A stretch of DNA of 64,000 bases from Verrucomicrobiota bacterium (GCA_016235595.1 JACRJX010000016.1:124001-188000), one strand, 5' to 3'; shown: positions 43,077 to 51,615, counted from the stretch's first letter. A program made the numbers and translations. Notes: generated by a model from the letters alone, not told the origin.

Positions 43077-45776
43077 TCACGCCATGTTCCCGAAACATCC
43101 GCGCCGCACTATCCACTTGGCCAATTCGAGCGCCGGCAAAATAGTCAGTGCCAGTCCCGCGGCGATGGCCCAGTCGGTCAGCGGGAGGTTGAATGTGCCG
43201 AATGCCCGCTCCAGGAACGGCACGTGAACGATCAGCACTAACAGCGCGAGTTCCCAGAGGATCGCCAGGTTCAGCCATTTGTTGGCGAACGGACGGCGAA
43301 ACACCGTGTGACGGTCGGAGCGAAAGTTGTAGGCTTTGATTAACTCAGTCAGCACCAGCGTCACGAAGGTCATCGTCATCGCCTCCGACAGGCTGCGACC
43401 GGAGTTCAACGCCCACGCGAAGACGCCGAAGTTGATCGCCATGGACCACAAGCCGCCCATCAGCATTAGCAGCACCACGGGCCGCGTGAAGATGCCCGCG
43501 CGCGGGTCGCGCGGCATGCGGCGCATCAGGTCGCCTTCGGGAGGATCCACCGCCAGCGCCAGCGCGGGCAGGCCGTCGGTGGCGAGGTTGACGTAGAGGA
43601 TTTGGACGGCGCTCAGCGGCAACGGCATTCCGGCCAGCGTCGCGGCGGTCATCAAGCCGATCTCGCCGATGTTCGAGGAGAGCAGATACATCAAGTATTT
43701 CTTGATGTTGCTGAACAATCCGCGGCCTTCTTCCACTGCTGCAACGATGGAGGCAAAATTGTCATCGGTCAACGTCATGGCGGCGGCCTCTTTGCTAACG
43801 CCCGTGCCGGTGATACCCATCGCGATGCCGATGTCGGCTTTCTTCAACGCCGGCGCGTCGTTCACGCCATCGCCCGTCATCGCAACGACCTGGCCGCGCT
43901 TCTGGAGCGCCGTGACGACACGCAGCTTATGCGCCGGCGAGACGCGCGCGTAAACCTCGATTTCCTGCACTGCATGCTCCAACTCGGCGTCGCTCATGGC
44001 TTCCAACTCCGCGCCGGTGACGACGCGGCCGGCCTTGAGGATGCCGAGTTCGCGGGCGATGGCCTGAGCGGTGAGCGGATGATCGCCAGTGATCATTACG
44101 GCCTTGATGCCGGCCGTCTTGCAGGTCTCGACGGCGGCCTTGGCCTCGGGCCTCGGCGGGTCAATCATCCCGACGAGGCCGAGGAAAACCATCTTGCACT
44201 CCGCCGTCTCCAGCGTCGTGTTTGGCTTGGTCGCCACGGCCAACACGCGCAACGCCTTCCCAGCCCTCTGGCGCGCTGTTTCCAGAATCGTCGCGCGGCC
44301 GAGAGCGTCGAGCGGAACTTCGCCGTTCTCCGTCAGCAGCCGCGCACACGAATCCAGAATCATCTCCGGCGCGCCTTTCGAGCAGGCCATCCCGCCGGCA
44401 TGCAGCGTGGTCATGCGTTTGGTTTCAGAGGTGAACGGGATCTCGTTCACGCGGGGGAACTGCGCATCGAGGTCGGCCTTGTTCAGGCCGGCTTTGGCGG
44501 CAGCAACGATGAACGCGCCTTCGGTGGGATCTCCTTTGACATCCCAGCGGCCATCGGCCTCATCGCGCACGATGCGGGCATCGGAAGCTAGCGCAGCAGT
44601 TTGCAGCAGTTGTCGCAATGCGCTGCTGGGTTTCTCCGACACACCACCGCACGAAAACCGGCCGACCGGTTCGTAGCCTGCACCGGAAACTTCCAGCAGT
44701 TGGCTGGCGACGAACACTTCGCGAATCGTCATCTCGTCTTTCGTCAACGTGCCGGTCTTGTCAGAGCAGATGGCCGACGTGCTGCCGAGCGTCTCGACGG
44801 CTGGCAGGCGGCGGATGAGCGCGTGACGTTTGACCATGCGTTGGACGCCGATGGCCAGCGAGATGGTGACAACGGCGGGCAACGCTTCGGGCACCACTGC
44901 GACCGCCAGCGCGATGCCGAAGATCAGCATCTCGATCAACGGCTGGCCGCGCACCAAGCCCACGCCGACAATAATCGCCACAATCGCCAATGCCGCCCAC
45001 GCCAGCACGCGGCCGACCTTGTCGAGGTTCACCTGCAACGGCGTCTTGCCGGTCTCAACGCCCTGCAACATCCGGGCAATTTTCCCGAACTCGGTGTTCA
45101 TGCCTGTGGCGACAACCAATGCGCGGCCGCGGCCGTAGGTCGCTGCAGTGCCGGCGTAGGCCATGTTCTTGCGGTCGCCGAGGCCGAGGTCTGGGTTATC
45201 GAGCGGCGCGGTGTGTTTTTCCACCGGCACCGACTCGCCGGTGAGCGCGGCTTCCTCGATCTGCAGGTTGACCGCCTCGGTCAACCGCGCGTCGGCGGGA
45301 ATCCTGTCGCCTGCACGCAAGAGCACGACGTCGCCGGGCACCAAGTCGCGCGCCGGGATTTGCGCCTCGCGGCCGTCGCGCAGGACAGCGGCGGTCGGTG
45401 CGGCCATCTGCCGCAACGCCTCAATGGCCCGCTCGGCGCGGTATTCCTGCACGAAGCCCAGCAGCACGGCGAACAGCACGATGACAGCAATGACGATGGC
45501 CTCTACGCCGTGGCCCAGGAAAAACGAGAGTGTCGTGGCGACCAAGAGGATCACCACCAGCACGTTCTTAAACTGTTCGGCGAGCAACGCCCACGGCGAA
45601 ACGCGATGGGCGGCTTGCAGTTCATTCGGGCCGTGCTGCGCCAGCCGGTGTGTGGCCTCGGCGCCAGTCAACCCGGCCGGCACTGAGGCCAGGTTGGAGC
45701 AGACGGTGTCGATTGCCAGCGTGTGCCAAGCCGGAGCCGACGCACCAAGCGATGATCTCACAAGGCCCTTGGTCAT
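43077..45776 (-). CDS. Ca2+-type P2A cation-transporting ATPase
   Basis: P2 ATPases pump Ca2+ or related cations out of the cytoplasm. The 899-residue product has the cation ATPase N-terminal domain, the actuator motif LTGESVPVEKH, helix 4 with PEALPAVVTISLAIG (PEGLP in SERCA), the phosphorylation motif SDKTGTLTKDE with Asp339, KGAPEMI in the nucleotide domain, MTGDGVNDAPALKKADIGIAMG and helix 6 VNLATDGLPALALAVDPPE, which matches the SERCA VNLVTDGLPA site. The C-terminal domain has four more helices. The motifs favour Ca2+, though the exact ion is an inference. Its start overlaps the zinc-ribbon gene by 4 bases (ATGA), so the two are translationally coupled. Confidence 0.94.
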   Translation of the reverse strand: MTKGLVRSSLGASAPAWHTLAIDTVCSNLASVPAGLTGAEATHRLAQHGPNELQAAHRVSPWALLAEQFKNVLVVILLVATTLSFFLGHGVEAIVIAVIVLFAVLLGFVQEYRAERAIEALRQMAAPTAAVLRDGREAQIPARDLVPGDVVLLRAGDRIPADARLTEAVNLQIEEAALTGESVPVEKHTAPLDNPDLGLGDRKNMAYAGTAATYGRGRALVVATGMNTEFGKIARMLQGVETGKTPLQVNLDKVGRVLAWAALAIVAIIVGVGLVRGQPLIEMLIFGIALAVAVVPEALPAVVTISLAIGVQRMVKRHALIRRLPAVETLGSTSAICSDKTGTLTKDEMTIREVFVASQLLEVSGAGYEPVGRFSCGGVSEKPSSALRQLLQTAALASDARIVRDEADGRWDVKGDPTEGAFIVAAAKAGLNKADLDAQFPRVNEIPFTSETKRMTTLHAGGMACSKGAPEMILDSCARLLTENGEVPLDALGRATILETARQRAGKALRVLAVATKPNTTLETAECKMVFLGLVGMIDPPRPEAKAAVETCKTAGIKAVMITGDHPLTAQAIARELGILKAGRVVTGAELEAMSDAELEHAVQEIEVYARVSPAHKLRVVTALQKRGQVVAMTGDGVNDAPALKKADIGIAMGITGTGVSKEAAAMTLTDDNFASIVAAVEEGRGLFSNIKKYLMYLLSSNIGEIGLMTAATLAGMPLPLSAVQILYVNLATDGLPALALAVDPPEGDLMRRMPRDPRAGIFTRPVVLLMLMGGLWSMAINFGVFAWALNSGRSLSEAMTMTFVTLVLTELIKAYNFRSDRHTVFRRPFANKWLNLAILWELALLVLIVHVPFLERAFGTFNLPLTDWAIAAGLALTILPALELAKWIVRRGCFGNMA

Positions 45777-46087
45777 CGCGCACCCAGAATCTTAAGGAAC
45801 GCGCGGAACGGGCTGCTTTGGCCGGCGCTCTCCACGATGGTCTCCAATTCATATGCGTCCAGCCACACTCCCTTGCAGGTGGGGCAAAGGTCCACCTCCA
45901 CCGTTCCGTATTTCTCCGCGGCCAACTGCTGGCCGCATTTCGGGCAATGCATCCAGTGCAGTTCCTTTAGGCGGCGTTTCTCTGCCTCGGCGGTGGCTCG
46001 CTGTTCGTCCGCCAGCTTCTGCATTCGCATTTGCAGTTCCTGCGTCTTGAAGTATCTCTCTTCGGCCTCGCTTGGTTTTATCGGCAT
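45773..46087 (-). CDS. Zinc-ribbon (zf-TFIIB type) small protein
   Basis: The 104-residue protein has a charged helical N-terminus (YFKTQELQMRMQKLADEQRA) and a C-terminal zinc ribbon formed by CPKCGQQL and CPTCKGVWLDAYELE, the arrangement of the TFIIB-like zinc-finger family found in many uncharacterised bacterial proteins. There is no enzymatic domain. ATG 46087 is supported by GAGGAG with 9 bases of spacing; the longer frame up to 46162 has no support. Its 3' end overlaps the ATPase start by 4 bases. Function unknown; a metal- or stress-linked role is suggested only by its operon. Confidence 0.85.
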   Translation of the reverse strand: MPIKPSEAEERYFKTQELQMRMQKLADEQRATAEAEKRRLKELHWMHCPKCGQQLAAEKYGTVEVDLCPTCKGVWLDAYELETIVESAGQSSPFRAFLKILGAR

Positions 46088-46177
46088 GTTTGTTTTCTCC
46101 TCTGTTGGAAGTCCTCTTTCAGATACGCCTTCCGCCGCTGGCAGGCGAAAGTTGACTAGCAAATTGTCCGGGGTGTG

Positions 46178-46608
46178 TCAAAGGTTTGTCTGCCGCAGGA
46201 TCTCGACCGAGCAATGCGCCCGATCGGCCATCGCAAAAGCCAGCCAGCCCAAAGCGTGAGGCCGGCCGTGCCACGCCGGCTCTGTGCCGATGAAAATGCA
46301 GTCAGCTTCCCACTCCTCTGTGTGGCGTAGCAGGTGCTTGGGGTATGGCCAAGTTGCATACAAGCCTGTTCAGCCAGACGATGGCTCCGTTCAAGGTCGC
46401 AAAGGGCCGTTTTCCGCCCCTTCCGAACAACCAAAGGCAGCCGGGCTATCGCCTCGGTTTCCGGATCCTCAGCGTTGGCCGGCAGCCACACATCCGCCAC
46501 CGACAGCACCATCACCTCCAACTCCGACGGCAGACCCGCACGAGTCAGATCGTCCAAAGCCACGTCGGCGCAGGTTGAGCCGTCATAGGCAAGAAGGAGC
46601 CGTTTCAT
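46178..46608 (-). pseudogene. Universal stress protein, disrupted by a frameshift
   Basis: The N-terminal half ([20 protein letters not shown]...) is a clear UspA-like start. After about residue 85 ([10 protein letters not shown]) the frame turns to Arg/Ser-rich nonsense, while the expected C-terminal half continues in another frame: [16 protein letters not shown] and [17 protein letters not shown], ending at 46178. The shift must lie close to 46360-46375. A few residues also seem missing at the junction, so a small indel in the gene is likelier than programmed frameshifting; a sequencing error cannot be excluded. If intact, it would be a cytoplasmic nucleotide-binding stress protein. It lies 15 bases downstream of hpf in the same operon. 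Confidence 0.8.
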
Positions 46609-46623
46609 GGCAGCATCGCGCCC

Positions 46624-46977
46624 TCAGAACCGGCAGCGACGTGACCGTGGGTGACATGCGCCCTCGTTGTCATCTCGCTTTGCCAGATGGCTCGTCTTGC
46701 GCTTCCGCAGCCGGGCTTCGATTTTCTCGGCCAAAATGTCCAGCGCGCTCATCGGGCCAGGCCCGGATTCCTCGGCTCTGAGATCATTGCCCGGTATTTC
46801 GCAAAGCACGCTCACTGAATACTGTTTCGGCGACGGGTGAACACTGACACGTCGCAGGCGAACCCGCGCCCTTATCGCGTGTGGCGCATATTGCGCCACT
46901 CGTCCGATTTTCTCTTGCACCGCGGCTCGGATGCTTTCCGTGACACTGAAACCTTCCGTGTGAACCATGATATCCAT
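46624..46977 (-). CDS. Ribosome hibernation promoting factor (HPF/RaiA family), copy 1
   Basis: HPF/RaiA proteins bind the small subunit decoding region in stationary phase and silence or dimerise ribosomes. The 117-residue product has the family fold signature: IMVHTEGFSVTESIRAAVQEKI at the N-terminus, VRLRRVSVHPSPKQYSVSVL and ALDILAEKIEARLRKRK helix 2. It is the short form, lacking the C-terminal dimerisation domain of long HPF. ATG 46977 follows AAGGAAG by 6 bases; the longer frame to 47019 is less likely. It is in the stress operon beside a second, divergent paralog. Confidence 0.85.
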   Translation of the reverse strand: MDIMVHTEGFSVTESIRAAVQEKIGRVAQYAPHAIRARVRLRRVSVHPSPKQYSVSVLCEIPGNDLRAEESGPGPMSALDILAEKIEARLRKRKTSHLAKRDDNEGACHPRSRRCRF

Positions 46978-47112
46978 CTGTTTCTTCCTTTCCATGAGAT
47001 GTTCAGTTATCGAAAGCAAACGCTGCGACGGATCGGGCTGCTGCGGGCACTCGAAGCACCGAATTCAGCCCGCCAAACGGGTTGGGTGCGGTAGCAGCAG
47101 CCTGCGGATCAG

Positions 47113-47475
47113 TCACCCACGCTGCCCTGCCAAAATCCCCGATCGCCAGCTCTTGGAACCATGAAGTTGTAGGTTGCTCTTGAGCCGGCCGAGTTGTTGA
47201 GCTTTACGCCGCTTGATTCCCCGCTTTAGGTTGTCGCTGACTTTCAGCCATGCAGCTAGCAGCGTGTGGTCTTTGGCGGAGGCGCGGATATCCGGTCCCG
47301 GCAAGACCAGATGCACGCTGGCCCGACAGGCTGGAGTGGCGTCTGATTGATTTTCCAGGACCACTCGGGCGGAGGTGATGGCCAGATCGCTGTGCATCTC
47401 TTCGAGTTGTGCCTCAATGAAGCTGCGCAGGCCGCCCAGCCTGTTGAGGCCGTGGAATTTGAATTGGATTTTCAT
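47113..47475 (-). CDS. HPF/RaiA-like ribosome-associated protein, copy 2
   Basis: The 120-residue product has the sigma-54 modulation/S30EA layout: MKIQFKFHGLNRLGGLRSFIEAQLEEM, a strand region (ARVVLENQ, RASVHLVLPGPDIRAS), helix 2 (LAAWLKVSDNLKRGIKRRK) and a basic tail. It differs strongly from copy 1, so it is not a recent duplicate. ATG 47475 begins the domain directly. Position between the YugP-like peptidase and copy 1 implies co-expression under stress. The family call is moderately secure; the precise ribosomal effect is unknown. Confidence 0.7.
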   Translation of the reverse strand: MKIQFKFHGLNRLGGLRSFIEAQLEEMHSDLAITSARVVLENQSDATPACRASVHLVLPGPDIRASAKDHTLLAAWLKVSDNLKRGIKRRKAQQLGRLKSNLQLHGSKSWRSGILAGQRG

Positions 47476-47516
47476 AGTCGTCTTTCATTGGTTGGTTGTT
47501 GCGATTAAACGTAACC

Positions 47517-48212
47517 TCAATCATCGTCCCTGCCGGTCAACAAAGGCAGCAAGTGCCAGAGGAAGTAGAGCAGCGACGTGATCAGGGCGGCGACGTAAGT
47601 CCACGCGGCAGCATCCAGCACCTTGCGCACGGCCACCGCCTCTTGCGGCGTGCCGATGAAGTTCATGCCGCTCAGGGTAATCCTTGCCCGGCGCGAGGCA
47701 TCAAACTCCACCGGCAAGGTCACCAGGTTAAACAGCATGATCACGCCCCAGGCCATCGCCAGCAGCATCAGGCTCACGTAGCCCGACAGCAGCCCGGTGG
47801 CCATCCCCAGCAGCGGCAGCCAGAACACCACTTGGCTGGCGAAACTGGTGACGCCTACTGCCGCCATCCGCCACTTCAGCGGACCGTAGGCGATCTGGTG
47901 CTGGATGGCGTGGCCGCATTCGTGGGCCGCGACGCCCAAGGCCGCTGTGGATGTGCCATCGTAATTGTGCGACGACAAGACCAGCCGCTTGTGCAGCGGG
48001 TCGTAATGATCGCCGAGCAATTCGTTGTGCTTCACGATCTCCACGTCGTGAATGCCCGCCTGCTCCAGAATCAGGGCGGCCGCCTCGGCGCCAGTGACGC
48101 CGGACGAAGCCGGCAGCCGGCTGTAGCGCGCATAGACGCTCCGAACGCGCCACGCGGCGAGCAGTGAGATGACAGCCGTTGTGACAAACAGAAGTAGGAA
48201 CAAGGTGCTCAT
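47517..48212 (-). CDS. YugP-like membrane zinc metallopeptidase
   Basis: The 231-residue product has an N-terminal transmembrane helix (STLFLLLFVTTAVISLLAAW), a domain with the zinc motif AAHECGHAIQHQ (HExxH), further hydrophobic segments (VVFWLPLLGMATGLLSG; LMLLAMAWGVIMLFNLVTLPVEFDAS), and a C-terminal helix, matching the neutral zinc metallopeptidase family of B. subtilis YugP. LVTLPVEFDASRRA is a hallmark segment. ATG 48212 is preceded by AGGAAAGGA and overlaps the upstream small ORF as ATGA. Its substrate is unknown; in this operon a role in membrane protein quality control under stress is plausible. Confidence 0.9.
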   Translation of the reverse strand: MSTLFLLLFVTTAVISLLAAWRVRSVYARYSRLPASSGVTGAEAAALILEQAGIHDVEIVKHNELLGDHYDPLHKRLVLSSHNYDGTSTAALGVAAHECGHAIQHQIAYGPLKWRMAAVGVTSFASQVVFWLPLLGMATGLLSGYVSLMLLAMAWGVIMLFNLVTLPVEFDASRRARITLSGMNFIGTPQEAVAVRKVLDAAAWTYVAALITSLLYFLWHLLPLLTGRDDD

Positions 48213-48415
48213 GTCGTTTTCCTTTCCTGATGGTTCACAGGTTTCGCTGACGAAGCCAAAAAGGGAACAGGGCAACGGAGGCGGCCAGCATGAGGCTGTT
48301 CAGAGTCGCCGCCTCTGGGCACTTGAAGGACCGCAATATCCTCCTGCCGCATCACATCGCACACGGCTTCTCGAAACGACATGTCTCCGATTGCCAATAG
48401 GATTCTTGCTTTCAT
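48209..48415 (-). CDS. Small receiver-like ORF coupled to the peptidase gene
   Basis: A 68-residue frame starts at 48415 behind GGAG (6 bases) and its stop overlaps the peptidase start as ATGA, which supports translation. The N-terminus (KARILLAIGDMSFREAVCDV, then MRQEDIAVLQV) resembles the first 30 residues of response-regulator receiver domains, but the acidic pocket is degraded (IGD in place of DDD) and the domain is cut short, so phosphorylation is not expected. It may be a decayed receiver retained as a leader ORF for coupling. Identity is tentative. Confidence 0.4.
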   Translation of the reverse strand: MKARILLAIGDMSFREAVCDVMRQEDIAVLQVPRGGDSEQPHAGRLRCPVPFLASSAKPVNHQERKTT

Positions 48416-48842
48416 CTCTCGCTCCATGCGGCAGAAGGCAACCCTGGCTGCGGCCAGCCTGCGGACCACCCCATGCTGGTTGGTCCAGCAACGGCGACCG
48501 AGGCTGATGCATCGACGGCGCACTGGGGGGCTTTTCCACACGACCTCGCACCTTTTGCCTTCCCATCGCGCCGATATATTGCCTCTTGTCTTGCCGGGAT
48601 CGAAGCTGGCAGCAGCAACCGTTGTCGAACCTGTGTGTTCGAGGAGGCGGGGCGCCTCACTTCGACTTCAAATGACGCGCCACTGAAAGAGTTCAGAGTG
48701 ATTCGCGTTTTCATTGTCGTGTCGCCGTTTTTGGTTGTGCTCAGCGTTCCTTTCATCGCAGCGAAGTCTCGCACCAAGACGGGAATCCGACTAATATCGC
48801 TTTTGGAATTGAACCTTAGGTTAAAGCGAATAGGCTGGGCGC
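48416..48842 (+). other. Divergent intergenic region of the stress operon and nhaR-like gene
   Basis: About 430 bases with no convincing gene; overlapping short frames lack protein character. It should hold promoters for both the minus-strand operon and the LysR gene. I could not assign -35/-10 elements with confidence. The one clear structure is a short palindrome near 48812. Confidence 0.4.
48812..48822 (+). promoter_or_regulatory. Palindrome AACCTTAGGTT upstream of the LysR gene
   Basis: A perfect 5-bp inverted repeat around one central base lies 20 bases before the GTG of the NhaR-like regulator, in the divergent region it would be expected to control. LysR-type regulators bind short imperfect dyads of this sort. 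Operator function is inferred from position only. Confidence 0.35.
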
Positions 48843-49742
48843 GTGGAATTTCTCAATTACCATCACCTGCGTTATTTCTGGGCGGTCGCCAAAGAAGGCG
48901 GCTTGGGGAAGGCCGCTGAAAAGCTTCGCATCTCCCAGCCGGCCATCTCCGCGCAGATTCGGGCACTGGAAGAAACTCTGGGCGAAAAACTCTTCCGGCG
49001 CAGCGGACGCGGCCTGACGTTGACCGAGGTCGGTCACCAGGTTTTCAGCTACGCCGATGAAATCATCTCCCTCGGCCACGAACTGCTCGAGTCCGTCAAA
49101 CAGCGCCCCAGTGGCCGCCCGCTGCGCATCCACATTGGCGTCACCGATATATTGCCCAAGCTGGTGACCTGCGAAATCATCAAACCGATCTTCACACTAG
49201 GTCAGCCCGTCCACCTGATTTGCCGGGAGACCAAGACCGCCGAGCTGCTCGCCCTCATGGCAACCTACCGTCTGGACATCGTGCTGGCCGATGAACCCGC
49301 GCCGGCTTCAATCCACGTCAAAACCTTCAACCACCTCCTCGGCGAGTGCGGCATCTCCTTCTGCGCGGAACCCAAACTCGCTGCGAAGCTCAAGCGCAGA
49401 TTCCCGCAGTCACTGAACTTGGCACCCGCGTTGTTGCCGACTGCCGATACGGCCATCCGTCGCTCTCTGGAGAAATGGTTTCAAACCTTCGACATCCGTC
49501 CCTCGGTGGTCGCGGAGATTGACGACTCGGCCCTGATGAAAGCGATGGCAGCGGAGGGCTTGGGGTTTGTTCCAGTGCCCAGTGTTGTGGCCAAAGAAGC
49601 AGTCAGTCATTATGGCTTTCGGATCATTGGTGCCAGTGAAGACTGCCGGCAGCAATTCTACGCCATCACTCAGGATCGCAAGCTGACCAATCCGGCAGTC
49701 GTCGCCATCACCTCCAGTGCCCGAAAAGTCTTGTTTGCCTGA
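48843..49742 (+). CDS. nhaR: NhaR-like LysR-family transcriptional regulator
   Basis: NhaR activates Na+/H+ antiporter and stress genes in response to Na+ in E. coli. The 299-residue product has the N-terminal winged helix-turn-helix with NYHHLRYFWAVAKEGG, KLRISQPAISAQIRALEE and LFRRSGRGLTLTEVG, very similar to NhaR, and a periplasmic-binding-protein-like effector domain (HIGVTDILPKLVTCEII, RLDIVLADEPAP). Start is GTG 48843. It is divergently transcribed from the eight-gene stress operon, a typical arrangement for a LysR regulator and its target. No nhaA antiporter is present, so its signal may be a cation handled by the neighbouring ATPase and CNNM protein. Confidence 0.88.
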   Translation: MEFLNYHHLRYFWAVAKEGGLGKAAEKLRISQPAISAQIRALEETLGEKLFRRSGRGLTLTEVGHQVFSYADEIISLGHELLESVKQRPSGRPLRIHIGVTDILPKLVTCEIIKPIFTLGQPVHLICRETKTAELLALMATYRLDIVLADEPAPASIHVKTFNHLLGECGISFCAEPKLAAKLKRRFPQSLNLAPALLPTADTAIRRSLEKWFQTFDIRPSVVAEIDDSALMKAMAAEGLGFVPVPSVVAKEAVSHYGFRIIGASEDCRQQFYAITQDRKLTNPAVVAITSSARKVLFA

Positions 49743-49861
49743 CCTGCGGTCGATGTGTGGTGACGGGACGCCGCCGAACTGCCGAGCAACCACACGGCAC
49801 CGTTTTTGCGCTGCAATCCCGCTGCGCTTGACCACCCTTATCTCATAGTGTTTCCTTACGT

Positions 49862-49884
49862 CCATGAAACGCCGCTGGCTCATT
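49862..49884 (+). repeat. Right copy of the 23-bp direct repeat at the recJ start
   Basis: Identical over 23 bases to 41561-41583. Here it covers two bases before the recJ ATG and its first seven codons. It marks the right boundary of the 8.3-kb block. Confidence 0.75.
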
Positions 49885-51615
49885 GCGCCGCCCGATCCCG
49901 CACTGCAAAAGCAACTCGCTGACGCGCTCCACATCTCCACCGCGCTCGCCCATGTGCTCATCAACCGCGGCCATCGCACGCCGGAAGCGGCGGCGCGATT
50001 TCTCAAACCGCGTCTGGCCGACCTCGGCGACCCATTCCTGTTGCCGGACATCAAGCCCGCCGTAGCGCGCGTCTTTGCGGCCATCGAGCGCCGCGAGAAG
50101 ATCGTCATCTTCGGAGACTACGACGTGGATGGTATTACCGCGACGGCGCAGCTTCGCCAGTTGCTGGGCGCGCTCGGCGCGGAAGTTGGCTGCTACCTGC
50201 CGAACCGGATGGAAGAAGGCTACGGCCTCAGTCAAGGCGCGGTGGAAGCGTGCGTCGCAGCGCACCAGCCGAAGCTGCTGATCGCGGTGGATTGCGGCAC
50301 CACGGCTGCCGCGCAGATCGAATGGCTGTCGTCGCACGGGGTGGACGTCATCGTGCTCGACCATCACGAAATGCCGGAAGGATCGAAACTGCCCCGCTGC
50401 GTCGCCTTGGTGAATCCCAAACGCGAGTCGGGTGAAACGCCGTGGCATCATCTCGCCAGCGCCGGTTTGGCGTTCAAGTTTGGTCACGCGCTGCTGAAGG
50501 AAGGACGCAATCGAAACCTTCCAGCCGCCGCCGCGGTGGATCTCAAGCAATGGCTCGACCTTGCCGCCATCGGCACCGTCGCCGACATCGTCCCGCTCGT
50601 TGGCGAGAACCGGCTCATTGCCGCGGCCGGCCTGCCGCTGATCGCGACAACCCGCCGGGTCGGCTTGCGCGCGTTGCTGGAGGTGGCGCAGATTCGTCCG
50701 CCTATCACGCCGTATCACGTCGGCTTCGGCATCGGGCCGCGCCTCAACGCCGCCGGCCGGTTGCAGGACGCTGAGAAGGCATTGGAGCTTCTGCTCGGCG
50801 ACGACCGCGCGAAATCATTGGAACTGGCGCGCTGGCTCGACACCAACAACCGCGAGCGTCAGACGATCGAGAAGCAAATTGCCGAGGAAGCCACCAAGCG
50901 AACTGCTCAGGAGTTTCACGCTCACCGCGACTACGTCATCGTCCAGGCCGATCCCGCGTGGCATATCGGCGTGGTTGGAATCGTTGCGTCGCGGGTGTTG
51001 CGGACGTTCTACCGGCCGACAATCATCATCGGCGGCGCGCCGCCGGAAGCAACCGGCGACGGTTGGCGCGGTTCGGGCCGGAGCATCGAGGGCTACGACA
51101 TCACCGCCGGGCTGGCGCATTGCCGCGAACTGCTGCTCCGTTTCGGCGGACACGAGATGGCGGCGGGGCTTTCGGTGAAGCCCGAAAACGTGGCCAGGCT
51201 GCGTGATGCGCTCAACGAGCATGCGCGCCAGGCGATTTCGGCGGAGGCGCTGATTCCGGCGTGGAGGCTGGACGCGGAACTATCGTTCGGTGATCTCAAC
51301 ACGGAACTCATCGAGGAACTCTCGCAAATCGAACCGACCGGCCAGGAAAACCCGCGACCCTTGTTCTGCATGCGCGGGGTCCGCGTCCGCACCGAGCCGC
51401 GCGTCGTGGGCAAGACCGGCGAGCACTTGAAGCTTTGGCTGACGGACGGCAGGAACAGTCTCGACGCCATCGGCTTCGGCATGGGCAAGCGGGAGTTGAA
51501 GGCGGGCGACGCCGTGGACATCGTTTTCACGCCGGAGATCAACGAATACGAGGGCCGGCGGAGCGTTCAACTCAAGTTACAGGACGTGCAGCCTGCGGGG
51601 GAGGGTGGGGCGTAG
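49864..51615 (+). CDS. recJ: Single-stranded-DNA-specific exonuclease RecJ
   Basis: RecJ is a 5'-3' single-strand exonuclease of the DHH family acting in recombination and base-excision or mismatch repair. The 583-residue product has the DHH motifs FGDYDVDGITATAQL, the IAVDCGTT motif, VIVLDHHEMPEG, and the AAIGTVADIVPL segment, then a DHHA1 domain (GRSIEGYDITAGLAHC, RFGGHEMAAGLS) and the C-terminal OB-like domain with EPTGQENPRPLF. Length is normal. The start is the ATG inside the 23-bp repeat, so the gene remains complete despite the neighbouring insertion. Its own promoter must lie in 49743-49861, since it is now separated from secDF. Confidence 0.96.
   Translation: MKRRWLIAPPDPALQKQLADALHISTALAHVLINRGHRTPEAAARFLKPRLADLGDPFLLPDIKPAVARVFAAIERREKIVIFGDYDVDGITATAQLRQLLGALGAEVGCYLPNRMEEGYGLSQGAVEACVAAHQPKLLIAVDCGTTAAAQIEWLSSHGVDVIVLDHHEMPEGSKLPRCVALVNPKRESGETPWHHLASAGLAFKFGHALLKEGRNRNLPAAAAVDLKQWLDLAAIGTVADIVPLVGENRLIAAAGLPLIATTRRVGLRALLEVAQIRPPITPYHVGFGIGPRLNAAGRLQDAEKALELLLGDDRAKSLELARWLDTNNRERQTIEKQIAEEATKRTAQEFHAHRDYVIVQADPAWHIGVVGIVASRVLRTFYRPTIIIGGAPPEATGDGWRGSGRSIEGYDITAGLAHCRELLLRFGGHEMAAGLSVKPENVARLRDALNEHARQAISAEALIPAWRLDAELSFGDLNTELIEELSQIEPTGQENPRPLFCMRGVRVRTEPRVVGKTGEHLKLWLTDGRNSLDAIGFGMGKRELKAGDAVDIVFTPEINEYEGRRSVQLKLQDVQPAGEGGA

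Noticed and set aside
48412-48777. 121-codon minus-strand frame upstream of the stress operon
   Set aside because: No ribosome-binding site and low-complexity C-terminal half; only its overlap with the small receiver-like ORF region looked meaningful.
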